Positions 1-7,997 are shown, counted from the first letter of the stretch. The stretch is 64,000 nucleotides of DNA from Nostoc sp. 'Peltigera membranacea cyanobiont' N6 (GCF_002949735.1 NZ_CP026681.1:4292501-4356500); one strand, 5' to 3'. The notes: generated by a model not told the origin, from the letters alone. Numbers and translations: made by a program.

Positions 1-420
1 TACCGTAATATGTGTATTTTTCGACCGTAATAGTTCAATTGCTCTTTCAAAATCTCCATCGCCACTGAATAATACTACTCGGTCATATTGGTCTACTGTA
101 TTAAACATATCTACAACAATTTCAATATCTAAATTAGCTTTTTGCGAGTAACGACCGGACGTATCATCATAATATTCTTTAAGAATTTTAGTTCGGACTG
201 TATATCCTAGACTAATTAGAGCATCTCTAAAACCTCGTTGATCCTGTGGGTCTTTTAAGCCAGTGTACCAGAATGCATTAATTAATGTTGTTTCTGATTG
301 CTCATGTTTAAAGTATTCTAAGACTCGTCGCGGGTCAAAAAACCACCCATTTTTTTGTTGTGCATAGAACATATTGTTTCCGTCTACAAAAATAGACAGA
401 CGATTCATTGGAGAACCCAT
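1..420 (-). CDS. NYN-domain protein (LabA/DUF88 type), partial
   Basis: The gene starts at an ATG at 420 and is still open at the window edge, so only the first 140 residues are visible. Near the N-terminus is IFVDGNNMFYA, the first acidic motif of NYN (PIN-like) nucleases. Further along come NAFWYTG, then KANLDIEIVVDMF and LFSGDGDFERAIELL, which hold the other conserved acidic residues of the LabA-like family. NYN proteins of this type are predicted metal-dependent RNases; in cyanobacteria LabA itself affects circadian output. The full length and any C-terminal domain cannot be seen. I am sure of the family and not of the cellular role. Confidence 0.85.
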   Translation of the reverse strand, partial: MGSPMNRLSIFVDGNNMFYAQQKNGWFFDPRRVLEYFKHEQSETTLINAFWYTGLKDPQDQRGFRDALISLGYTVRTKILKEYYDDTSGRYSQKANLDIEIVVDMFNTVDQYDRVVLFSGDGDFERAIELLRSKNTHITV

Positions 421-1161
421 ACAAATTTACACCTAATAATATAAATGAATTTAGATGGAACAATAGATTATAGCAATTTTCAAATGCCTTGTTTGCTAAT
501 ATCTATAAAGTAAGTCTTCATCTATAGCTTTTATCCTACCTCTTTCAAAGCATAAAAACGGATGCAATATTGGAGTTGAGATCCTGGGTGCTAAACCTTA
601 TTCACCTCCAGCACTGCAAGAGCTACCCTGCGATCGAAATCTACCAATAAAATTGAACCAATAACAGCATTCATTGCTGTATAACACTAAAGTTTACTCC
701 TAAAGAGGTATAGCATAAGCTTAGAGTAGGATATAAGTTGATGCCTATCTATAAAGTGAAGCTGTCAGTATCAGGACAAGCTTTGTGGGGAGTACCAATA
801 TTGCGCCAAAGACAGAAGACGGCCTTGGGACAGCTTATGGTAAAACACCCAGTTAGGAGCATACCTGTTGGTTAGGTTACGGTAAAATCTTGCTGCAACC
901 AATTACAGAGTCGGATCTACTTCGACTCCGATCTGTGAGACAATCACTAGTTGTAACTCACTTAACAGAAAAATAATAAGTTAAGCAGTACCTGAGTAGG
1001 AATGTCTTGGGGGCTAGCTCTGCTAATAAAAGTTTGTCGATTGATAGAAGATACTTTACAAATGTATAAGATTGTCATTTAAGTCTTATTTCAATGTGCT
1101 TGCACTAAAACGTGGTCTGAATAAATAAAAGTGTTGGACTTAAATCAATCAGTAACACAAT
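421..1161. other. Intergenic region, no gene recognised
   Basis: This is the space between the divergent NYN and kinase genes. A 44-codon ORF at 741-875 has a passable GGA ribosome site but resembles nothing I know, so it is not called. A short inverted repeat (GAGTCG...CGACTC) lies near 909-929. Promoters for both neighbours must lie here, but I cannot place them with confidence. Confidence 0.4.
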
Positions 1162-3522
1162 ATGGCAGAAGAACCTACATCTACCTTAACTAAGAACTAT
1201 GTCTCTGCTGCCAATAGACACTCAAGCAAACCGACAAAAGTAACCTCGACAGCATCGGCTCGCCAGTCTAGGTGGATGATTCGCTTAGGCCATCTCCTCG
1301 CTGGGGCTTGGGTAATGGGTGCAGCATTGCTGAGTGCTTCTGGAGGAGAATTGGTTCAATTGATGGAAAGTAAGGCGCTTTCTGGCTTTTTTCAACTGCG
1401 CGGGCCGATTATACCTCCAGAAGACATTGTAATTTTAGCAATAGACGATCAGTCAATATCAGTTCCCGAACAGTACTATAAAACAAATCCAAAACAGTAT
1501 GCCTACCTAGAAACACTGAAATCTTATCCTTATAAACGTGCTGCTTATGCCCAGATAATTACAAAATTAATCAAAGCAGGTGTCCGCTCTGTAGCAGTAG
1601 ATGTAATATTTGACACTCCCAGTAGTTATGGAGCTACTGACGATCGCCAACTTCATACAGTATTGCAAAAATATGGTAGTAAAATTACTTTAGCAGCCGT
1701 CTACGAAAATTCCCAGACGCGCCAAGGGTCTTTTACACAATTGATAGACCCACAACAGATGTTTCGTACAGGGTCAGTATCCATTGGCTCAGTTAATTTC
1801 CCCTTAGAAGCTGATGGTAAAGTTCATCGATTGGCGAGTGAATTTTCTAAGTCGTTGGCTGAAGATAATTTGATCGAGAAGCTACCCTCTTTTGATGAAG
1901 CAGCACTCAGGATAGCAGAAGTAAATTATCCCCGACCAAAGGGCGATCGCATTTATTTTTGGGGACCTGCGGGTACATTTGAGCAAATACCCTTTTGGCA
2001 CGTCCTCGACCCGGAAAACTGGAACACCTATTTGCAGCAGGGAAAGGTCTTCAAAGACAAAATAGTGCTAATAGGTGCAACAGATAAATTAAATAATGAT
2101 TATTATCCAGTCGCTGCTAGCAACAGTGCCAAACCCATGTCAGGCGTGGAAATTCACGCCAATGCGATCGCAACTTTAATGTCAGGAAAAGCGATCGCTC
2201 CAGGAATTAACACTCCACCATTGCGGGGTTTGTTTGTGCTAATTCTAGTTGGCAGTACAGCCTTGATGATTAGCAGACGCAAGCGTAGTATCAATAGATT
2301 TCTATATGGCCTCGCCCTTTCTGGCACTTGGGTAGGAATTAGTTATGGGTTGTTTATCTATGGTCAGTTAATTTTCCCTACTACTGTACCAATGATTGCG
2401 ATCGCGATGACCGGATTTTCCTACCTGGGAACCTCATTAGTGAGAGAAAATATCAGGAAACGCCAATTAGTAGATATTTTTCAGAAGTATAAAACTTCTC
2501 CCGTTGTCCAAGAGATTATCAGTCAACAAGATGACTTGCAAGACCTAATCCAGCAACGAGATTTAGCCTTATCAGGGAAAGTTCTGGCTCGACGCTACAA
2601 AATTGTCAAAGTTCTCGGTTCCGGTGGATTCAGCGAAACATACATTGCTGAAGATACTCAACGTCCTGGAAATCCGCAATGTGTTCTTAAGCAACTAAAA
2701 CCAGCCAGCACCAAACCAGAAGCCTTGCAACTTGCCAGACGTTTATTTCACTCAGAGGCGCAAACTCTAGAAAAATTGGGAACACACGATCAAATCCCTC
2801 AACTTTTGGCTTATTTTGAAGAAGATGAGGAATTTTATCTAGTGCAAGAACAGATAATTGGTCATCCTTTAAATCAGGAATTGCCACCAGGTAGAGCAAT
2901 TGATGAAATTGCCACGATCAAAATTGTCAGGGACTTATTGCAAACATTAACATTTGTTCATAAAAACAACGTGATTCACCGGGATATTAAGCCCAGTAAT
3001 ATCATCCGGCGACACTCAGACGGAAAACTTGTATTGATTGACTTTGGAGCCGTCAAAGAAGTCAGCATTAAACAGCTTGATGCACAAGAGCAAACCCCCT
3101 TTACCATTGGCATTGGGACTCAGGGTTACGCACCAAGCGAACAATGTTTTGGCCGTCCCCACTACAGTAGTGATATCTATGCAGTGGGTATGGTTGGGAT
3201 TAAAGCCTTGACTGGTGTAGCACCCCGTGAGCTAGGTAGAGATGGTTATGGAGAGATCAAATGGAGCGATGCCTACGGCGGTAAACTACGCTCTAAAGTG
3301 AGCAATTCCCTAGCTAAAATTCTCAGTAAAATGGTGCTGGATGACTTCAAACAGCGATATCAGTCTGCATTAGAAGCTCTAGAGGATCTGGAAGCTTTTG
3401 ACGATGTTATAAATTCCCAAAGCAGATACCCCATACTACGGGATGACTCATTAACCAATACCTTAGAGCAAGTAAACGCTCCCACAAAATCTTGCTCAGA
3501 ATCATCCTCAGAAACTCCTTGA
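1162..3522 (+). CDS. CHASE2 sensor Ser/Thr protein kinase
   Basis: The 786-residue protein has a polar N-terminus and one membrane segment at about residues 40-60. An extracytoplasmic CHASE2 sensor follows (about 65-350, with AIDDQSI and GVRSVAVDVIFD). Two to three membrane helices (about 353-428) lead to a cytoplasmic Hanks-type kinase (about 475-745). Kinase motifs are intact: glycine loop LGSGGFSETY near 484, lysine in VLKQLKP, catalytic HRDIKPSN near 605 and DFGAVK near 626. It should sense an unknown periplasmic cue and phosphorylate Ser/Thr on cytoplasmic targets. A copy of a dispersed repeat (3266-3291) is translated in frame late in the kinase domain. The start is the first ATG of the frame; its ribosome site is weak. 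Confidence 0.92.
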   Translation: MAEEPTSTLTKNYVSAANRHSSKPTKVTSTASARQSRWMIRLGHLLAGAWVMGAALLSASGGELVQLMESKALSGFFQLRGPIIPPEDIVILAIDDQSISVPEQYYKTNPKQYAYLETLKSYPYKRAAYAQIITKLIKAGVRSVAVDVIFDTPSSYGATDDRQLHTVLQKYGSKITLAAVYENSQTRQGSFTQLIDPQQMFRTGSVSIGSVNFPLEADGKVHRLASEFSKSLAEDNLIEKLPSFDEAALRIAEVNYPRPKGDRIYFWGPAGTFEQIPFWHVLDPENWNTYLQQGKVFKDKIVLIGATDKLNNDYYPVAASNSAKPMSGVEIHANAIATLMSGKAIAPGINTPPLRGLFVLILVGSTALMISRRKRSINRFLYGLALSGTWVGISYGLFIYGQLIFPTTVPMIAIAMTGFSYLGTSLVRENIRKRQLVDIFQKYKTSPVVQEIISQQDDLQDLIQQRDLALSGKVLARRYKIVKVLGSGGFSETYIAEDTQRPGNPQCVLKQLKPASTKPEALQLARRLFHSEAQTLEKLGTHDQIPQLLAYFEEDEEFYLVQEQIIGHPLNQELPPGRAIDEIATIKIVRDLLQTLTFVHKNNVIHRDIKPSNIIRRHSDGKLVLIDFGAVKEVSIKQLDAQEQTPFTIGIGTQGYAPSEQCFGRPHYSSDIYAVGMVGIKALTGVAPRELGRDGYGEIKWSDAYGGKLRSKVSNSLAKILSKMVLDDFKQRYQSALEALEDLEAFDDVINSQSRYPILRDDSLTNTLEQVNAPTKSCSESSSETP
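3266..3291 (+). repeat. Dispersed repeat copy inside the kinase gene
   Basis: This 26-base stretch, beginning GCGATGCCTACGGCGG and ending TAAACTACGC, matches an intergenic copy at 29562-29587 with one mismatch. It is also related to the GCGATGTCTACGACGGGCTACGC core at 10569-10660 and 11497-11589. Here it is translated as part of WSDAYGGKLRS within the kinase domain. Confidence 0.6.
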
Positions 3523-3583
3523 GAAAGACGCGGTTGAATTTGATGATTTAGAAAGAATAGCGATCGCTTATTTAAGTTAAATT

Positions 3584-5002
3584 ATGACTGAAGAAAAAAC
3601 TCCTGAAGAAATTGTTGAAATTGCCATAAATCTTTGTGATGCGCCTACGCCACTAGCGCCTTACTGGGAAGAACGAAACTTTGCACAAGGCTTGGGTATT
3701 CCTCTGAATCGGGAATACACACCAGAACAATGGGACTGGATTTTTGCTAGATTTATCAAATTGGTAAATAGTGAAGACTGGATAATTAGGGAACAAGCGA
3801 TCGATAGAATCAAAACAGCCTTAGAAGCAGAAAAAAAGCAAAGCAATCGAGTAGCAGAACGTTTACCAGATATCTTACAGGCGATCGCTTATCAAGCAAC
3901 TCTCACGCCAGATATCTTTGAGGAATTTTGCAATGAATTTCAATGGTTTAGCAAAGATGAGCCTTATAACAGCCTGATTTTTCACTGGTTGGAACAACTG
4001 GCTGGCGATAAACAACGCCAACTTCCTAGTGATGAAGCAATTGAAGCAGCTAAAATTTACTTTTATGGCTACGGTGAGACATGGACACAAGCAGGAGCAA
4101 AACTGATAGCAGCTTTGGATCATCCTGACTTAACTATTAGAGCTTGTGCTGCTTACCAAATTGGCAAAATTTACAGTAGAACTCAGCAATACACCTGGGA
4201 TGATGATGAAGATTTGCAGATTAAGCAACAAATTGCTGAAGGTATGCCACCCATCCAAGAAATGATGCAGCTAATTCGTCAAAAAGAATTAGAACGCCCT
4301 GGAATAGCCGGAGCTTTTGGGCACGTGTGCCCCAGAGATAATATTAATCTCGATTATGGCGCTTGGATATTAGACATTCTAGAAAATTCTCAATCTCCAG
4401 AGCCATATATAATATATTTTCCCTGCAACCTTGCTTTTGATGCCCACGAACGCTTCAGTCATGATGCAGATGCTATTCTTCGCTTGATACAAATGGGCAG
4501 AGTAGATATTGCAATTGCAGCAGCTACCGATGAAGACCGTAAAATAGAAGCACTCAAACCCCTACTCATCGAAATGGGTGATAATGAAGATCCTGAAATT
4601 GTGCGACGAGTATCTTGGCATTTAGCTTACTATTACCACTACCTGCATTCTAAAGGCGTAGAACTGGGTTATGTAGAATTGATTGCTGATTTATCAGAGA
4701 TTGACCTATTTTTGTTATTTAGCGGACTAGAAGCAAGAACCTCTCCTTATGCAGCCATAATTTATGCCAAAGGTCAAGACAAGCTTTTAAGTCAAACAAT
4801 TTCCACAAAGTGGGTAGATAAAATATTTCCTAACTCCGTGCGGGGAGAAATAAAAAATCAACGCTATTTAGATAGTTTGTGGTTTACCAGGGGTTACATT
4901 AAATATCAAGGCAATGAGGAGAATGAGAAAAAAAAGCTGTGGGATAATGTCATCATTGGTTATCGTTCTAATGCTCCTTGGAACCCGAAAGAATTTTTGT
5001 AA
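3584..5002 (+). CDS. Hypothetical protein with HEAT-like helices
   Basis: A 472-residue soluble, acidic protein starting 61 bases after the kinase stop, so probably co-transcribed with it. I do not recognise a named family. Stretches such as LDHPDLTIRACAAYQIGKIY (near 181-200) and the IVRRVSWHLAYYYHYL region look like paired helices of HEAT/ARM repeats, suggesting an alpha-solenoid scaffold. There is no signal peptide, membrane helix or catalytic motif. Position suggests it could be a partner or substrate of the kinase, but that rests on adjacency alone. Confidence 0.7.
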   Translation: MTEEKTPEEIVEIAINLCDAPTPLAPYWEERNFAQGLGIPLNREYTPEQWDWIFARFIKLVNSEDWIIREQAIDRIKTALEAEKKQSNRVAERLPDILQAIAYQATLTPDIFEEFCNEFQWFSKDEPYNSLIFHWLEQLAGDKQRQLPSDEAIEAAKIYFYGYGETWTQAGAKLIAALDHPDLTIRACAAYQIGKIYSRTQQYTWDDDEDLQIKQQIAEGMPPIQEMMQLIRQKELERPGIAGAFGHVCPRDNINLDYGAWILDILENSQSPEPYIIYFPCNLAFDAHERFSHDADAILRLIQMGRVDIAIAAATDEDRKIEALKPLLIEMGDNEDPEIVRRVSWHLAYYYHYLHSKGVELGYVELIADLSEIDLFLLFSGLEARTSPYAAIIYAKGQDKLLSQTISTKWVDKIFPNSVRGEIKNQRYLDSLWFTRGYIKYQGNEENEKKKLWDNVIIGYRSNAPWNPKEFL

Positions 5003-5103
5003 ATTGGTAATTAAACTTAATTATCAAGAATAGCTTGGGAAAATTCAATTTACCTGAAAATAGCTGTAATTTACGTCTTTGTGTAAATTCTGAATCAAAT
5101 AAA

Positions 5104-5212
5104 GGCGGGTGCGGGGATTGAACCCGCTAATCCCCACAATGGTGGAGACGTAACCAGATAACCCTAAATTCTTCGTCCTCGAAAGGCAAGTGGCGAACAA
5201 GGATAACCCGCC
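5104..5212 (-). ncRNA. Y RNA-like tRNA mimic, copy 6 (downstream of rsr, no D-arm)
   Basis: On the minus strand this begins GGCGGGT and ends ACCCGCC, a perfect 7-bp acceptor-like stem. Just before the 3' side is a T-arm, GCGGG-TTCAATC-CCCGC. Between them lies the hairpin insert shared by all six copies, starting ATCCTTGTTC and ending TTTAGGGTTAT (5157-5204), with the motif GGACGAAG. I recall a GNCGAA(N)G motif reported for the Ro-binding stem of bacterial Y RNAs. Unlike the other copies there is no D-arm: the insert follows the acceptor directly, and a separate hairpin (CTCCAC-CATT-GTGGGG) precedes the T-arm. It sits 42 bases past the rsr stop. Confidence 0.72.
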
Positions 5213-5253
5213 ATGAAATATGAAGGATAAAGTATTTCATCCTTCAAAAATAT

Positions 5254-6855
5254 CTACAACTCACCCGTAGCAAGCATCTGGATGATCCGAGGCGTTCCCG
5301 GATCGAACCCTGCCAAATCCCAAGACAGCGAATCTTGAGGATCTACCAAAGTAATTTGGTAAGGTGTCAAGGTGACATACACCGCCTTGACGTTAGGATT
5401 TACCTTTTTGCGGTACTCCTTCAGCGCTTGACTTGGATGCTTATTTCCAGCCCAGCTTTCCGAGTCAGTCCAAAAGCAGACTACATCTGCCTTGAACTTA
5501 TTCTTAATCATCCAGTCGTAGGCTACAGATGCATCCGTTCCGCCGAAGTTTTGGTTGCTAGCTTTGCGAACCGCAGAACTAAAACTATCTTTGGCACTGA
5601 TACCTAAATCACGGAATTCGGTAGAAAAGCCGCGAATCATGTAGTTTTTCTCCGCTTTTGCTGTCACCAGTGCCATTGTGGTGGCAATTTCACAGCAAGT
5701 CAGTCCCATATCTGCAACTAAGTTACCCATAGAAGCAGAAATGTCTACGGCGTGCATAAACACTTTACCTGTGGGTTTGACGACATCAAAAGACAGTTCA
5801 ACCGCCTTTTCTAAAATGTCCACAATCCGAGGAACTGGATTCCAAGTTTTCTTACTGCGTCCTAATCTTCCACCAGATTCATAAGTTTTGAGTGCTTTCA
5901 AAACATCAATCGGATGAATGCGCCCTTTACGCAGATGTTCTCTGCGATTAAGAACTTCTTCCACTCGCAGCAAGTTAGCATTTTCATCGGCTCGTAACAC
6001 ACCCAGTTCAGTTAAAGAACCCAAGTTACGCAACATTGCACCTATTGGCATTTCCTGAAATAGCAGCTGCCAAGCTTGCCGATCCATTTTGCCCACCGGT
6101 GCAGCCATTTCGTGGGTTAAGTGTCCTTGCAAAATAGCTTCATGGGTTTGGGTAGGATTCCGCTTCAGCCACTCATACCACCAAATTTGTGCCAAAGCCT
6201 CTGAGGGGATGTCTGCTGGCAATTCTTCCCAGCCTCTAACTACCCACTCAAATAGTTGACGGTGATTTTCTGTAGGCGGTTTGACATGGAACAACCGCAA
6301 CGCATCTCGGTGGGAAAAGCCTTGACGCTGTTGATATTTCAACAGTTGATAAGCTAAACCCTTGACATCTTCCCTTGAGAGCCAAGTTTTACCAGCTTCC
6401 CGCACGACTTTGCCAAATCCCCGCAGAGATTTGGTGTAGTTCAACCATTCGTAGAAGTGGCTACCAGTACGAACAACTTGCGGAAAGATTTCACCAAAAG
6501 CCTGTTTTGCCTGTGGTGCTTCACCCATCGACAGCAGCACCAAAGCTAATATAGGCGCACTGTTATTGATGGCGCGTCCATCGCTAGCATACAAAATTTC
6601 TTCCCCTACACGGCTGGGATTTTCGGCAACAGCAAGTCTTACAACTGTCACAAAATCCTCAGTTAATTCTTGTTTACCAGCGTAGTAAGTGCTTTTTGCT
6701 GTGCCAACCAAAAGACAGCGACGCAGCATCTTCCAAATGCCAGCATCAAACATCCAGCCACCGGAACGTCCCTTAACCATTTCTGCTTCCCGTCCGGGGA
6801 TAGGTTGATTTTGTGGTGTAGTTGTTTTCTTTTTGGTGAAAAAATTGTAATTCAT
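5254..6855 (-). CDS. rsr: Ro60/TROVE-domain RNA-binding protein (Rsr)
   Basis: 533 residues, the usual length of bacterial Ro60 orthologues. The N-terminal three-quarters is the TROVE ring, with recognisable pieces such as ASDGRAINNSAPILALVLLS and SHFYEWLNYTKSLRG. The last third is a von Willebrand A fold with the metal site DISASMG near residue 370 and FWTDSESW later. Ro proteins bind misfolded structured RNAs and Y RNAs; in Deinococcus a Y RNA tethers Ro to polynucleotide phosphorylase for RNA decay. Five tRNA-like RNAs lie immediately upstream on the same strand and a sixth lies downstream, which fits known Ro/Y linkage. A hairpin overlaps its ribosome site. Confidence 0.95.
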   Translation of the reverse strand: MNYNFFTKKKTTTPQNQPIPGREAEMVKGRSGGWMFDAGIWKMLRRCLLVGTAKSTYYAGKQELTEDFVTVVRLAVAENPSRVGEEILYASDGRAINNSAPILALVLLSMGEAPQAKQAFGEIFPQVVRTGSHFYEWLNYTKSLRGFGKVVREAGKTWLSREDVKGLAYQLLKYQQRQGFSHRDALRLFHVKPPTENHRQLFEWVVRGWEELPADIPSEALAQIWWYEWLKRNPTQTHEAILQGHLTHEMAAPVGKMDRQAWQLLFQEMPIGAMLRNLGSLTELGVLRADENANLLRVEEVLNRREHLRKGRIHPIDVLKALKTYESGGRLGRSKKTWNPVPRIVDILEKAVELSFDVVKPTGKVFMHAVDISASMGNLVADMGLTCCEIATTMALVTAKAEKNYMIRGFSTEFRDLGISAKDSFSSAVRKASNQNFGGTDASVAYDWMIKNKFKADVVCFWTDSESWAGNKHPSQALKEYRKKVNPNVKAVYVTLTPYQITLVDPQDSLSWDLAGFDPGTPRIIQMLATGEL

Positions 6856-6857
6856 CG

Positions 6858-6890
6858 CTTCATCTCCCGGCCCTTACGGGCAAAAATGAA
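6858..6890 (-). promoter_or_regulatory. Y-like hairpin overlapping the rsr ribosome binding site
   Basis: Read on the minus strand, TTTGCCCGTAAGGGCCGGGAG folds as GCCC-GTAA-GGGC. It closely matches TTTGCCCGTAAAGGCCGATG in the insert of Y copy 1. The GGGAG is the probable Shine-Dalgarno sequence of rsr, with ATG at 6855. Flanking TTCAT and ATGAA can extend the stem. I infer that Ro could bind this hairpin and repress its own translation; no more than the similarity is visible. Confidence 0.4.
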
Positions 6891-6892
6891 AG

Positions 6893-7020
6893 GTGGCGGA
6901 GCAGGAATCGAACCTGCGACATCCGGCTTAAAATGCGATAACCCTAATTCTTCGGCCTTTTCAGGCAAGGTGTGAACAAGGATGTTTTTCGGCGCTCTAC
7001 CAAACTGAGCTACCCGCCAC
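6893..7020 (-). ncRNA. Y RNA-like tRNA mimic, copy 5
   Basis: The minus strand has a tRNA-like frame: acceptor GTGGCGG paired with CCGCCAC, TA, D-arm GCTC-AGTTTGGTA-GAGC, and T-arm GCAGG-TTCGATT-CCTGC. Where an anticodon arm should be there is a hairpin insert (6938-6983). Its base is ATCCT/AGGGT, with inner stem GCCT-GAAA-AGGC and motif GCCGAAG. No anticodon loop of normal geometry is present, which argues against a working tRNA. It is the copy nearest the rsr start and likely shares its transcript. Confidence 0.78.
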
Positions 7021-7047
7021 ATGAAAATTAAAAATGCAAAATTTACT

Positions 7048-7186
7048 CTGGTGGAACAGGATTTGAACCTGCAACCGATGAATTAACGATAACCCTCGAT
7101 TCGTCGGCCTTTGCAGGCAAGTTTGTGAACTAAGGACTATGGGAATTAACCCGTTCATTGCTCTACCAGATTGAGCTACCCACCAG
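7048..7186 (-). ncRNA. Y RNA-like tRNA mimic, copy 4
   Basis: Acceptor CTGGTGG pairs with CCACCAG without mismatch. The D-arm is GCTC-AATCTGGTA-GAGC, and the T-loop is TTCAAAT. ATGAA and TTCAT close the region normally held by the anticodon stem. Inside are two hairpins: GGG-TTAATT-CCC and the shared insert (7089-7137, CTTGCCTGCAAAGGCCGACG). At 139 bases this is the longest copy. The extra small hairpin is not in the others. Confidence 0.75.
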
Positions 7187-7211
7187 GTGAAAATTAAAAA
7201 TTAGGTTTTGG

Positions 7212-7334
7212 GTGGCGGAGCAGGACTTGAACCTGCGACCTCTCGAACCTGATTCGATAACCCTAATTCGTCGGCCTTTTCAGGCAAGGGGTGAAAAAGG
7301 ATGTTTAGCGCTCTACCTCTGAGCTACCCGCCAC
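7212..7334 (-). ncRNA. Y RNA-like tRNA mimic, copy 3
   Basis: Same plan as its neighbours: acceptor GTGGCGG/CCGCCAC, D-arm GCTC-AGAGGTA-GAGC, T-arm GCAGG-TTCAAGT-CCTGC, and the shared insert at 7257-7302 with CTTGCCTGAAAAGGCCGACG. The sequence before the acceptor (AATTTTCAT) is nearly identical to that before copy 5, suggesting duplication of whole units. Confidence 0.76.
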
Positions 7335-7383
7335 ATGAAAATTTAGGATTTTAAATTCAATCTAAAATCTAAAATTAATTGGT

Positions 7384-7509
7384 GTAGTGGAGCGGGATTT
7401 GAACCCGCGACCTCCCGCTTGGCAGGCGATAACCCTCAATTCGTCGGCCTTTTCAGGCAAGGGGTGAATAAGGATATTTAGGCGCTCTAACCACTGAGCT
7501 ACCCACCAC
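7384..7509 (-). ncRNA. Y RNA-like tRNA mimic, copy 2
   Basis: The acceptor GTGGTGG pairs with CCACTAC (one G-U). The D-arm is GCTC-AGTGGTTA-GAGC and the T-arm CGGG-TTCAAAT-CCCG. The shared insert lies at 7429-7475. If the insert is ignored, CCGC-CTGCCAA-GCGG forms an anticodon-arm-like hairpin resembling tRNA-Gly(GCC), the strongest hint that the family came from a tRNA gene. An automatic search might call this an intron-containing tRNA. Confidence 0.74.
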
Positions 7510-7563
7510 ATATAAAGTTATAAGTTAAACATTTAAAATTCGTCATTTAGGACTGAATTGGCT

Positions 7564-7693
7564 GTAGCGGAACAGGATTTGTACCTGCACTTCCAGAAGT
7601 TTGATTAAGGGTGTTTAAGCTATATATGATAACCCTCGATACATCGGCCTTTACGGGCAAAGTGGGCGCTCTGTCATTTGAGCTATCCGCTAC
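7564..7693 (-). ncRNA. Y RNA-like tRNA mimic, copy 1 (promoter-proximal)
   Basis: Acceptor GTAGCGG/CCGCTAC is perfect and the D-arm is GCTC-AAATGACA-GAGC. The T-arm is degenerate (CAGG-TACAAAT-CCTG, so the usual TTC is TAC). The Ro-stem is shorter: it follows the D-arm directly as CCCACTTTGCCCGTAAAGGCC with CGATG, and lacks the outer ATCCTTGTTC half. A further 40-odd bases with ACTTC-TG-GAAGT replace the variable region. It is the first unit after the promoter at 7736-7764. Confidence 0.68.
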
Positions 7694-7698
7694 TGGTG

Positions 7699-7728
7699 CA
7701 AGTTAACTCTCTAATGAAAGTTAACTTG
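7699..7728 (-). promoter_or_regulatory. Inverted repeat at the start of the Y-RNA/rsr transcript
   Basis: CAAGTTAACT and AGTTAACTTG are perfect 10-base arms separated by 10 bases. They begin at the expected transcription start of the promoter just beyond. The place and symmetry suit an operator or a 5' protecting hairpin. No regulator can be named. Confidence 0.4.
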
Positions 7729-7735
7729 TATTATT

Positions 7736-7764
7736 AATGTAGTATGTGTATTATCTGTTGTCAA
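7736..7764 (-). promoter_or_regulatory. Sigma-70-type promoter of the Y-RNA/rsr array
   Basis: On the minus strand there is a consensus -35 TTGACA (7759-7764), a 17-base spacer and -10 TACATT (7736-7741, four of six consensus). Transcription would start near 7729 and run through the five RNAs into rsr. Near-consensus -35 elements are uncommon in this window. Confidence 0.6.
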
Positions 7765-7997
7765 GGGGCTGACGATTTAATTTATGGAGTTGTTGGTTGA
7801 GTTAAAAATCTTCTTTTTTTCGCTGGGAAAAACTTTTGGGCGATCGCACACCAATCTTAGATAAGCGTATAACACCTACCCAGGAAAGATTTTGCCAACA
7901 AATTTGCCGCAACTTTGCCAAAAGATACAAAAAAGTGTCACAATTTTTGCCAAGATATATAATACTATTTCCCAAAATTCACTTGGCAAAAATCGGC

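Noticed and set aside
741..875. 44-codon ORF before the kinase
   Set aside because: It has a passable ribosome site but no recognisable family, no coding bias I can judge, and lies in a region of similar random ORFs.
6893..7693. Five ordinary tRNA genes, or tRNAs with introns
   Set aside because: Acceptor, D- and T-arms are tRNA-like, but the same hairpin with CTTGCC...GGCCGA is present in every copy while flanks differ, and no copy has an anticodon arm at normal spacing. Cyanobacterial tRNA introns are large group I introns, not hairpins of about 45 nt. Proximity to the Ro60 gene favours Y RNAs.
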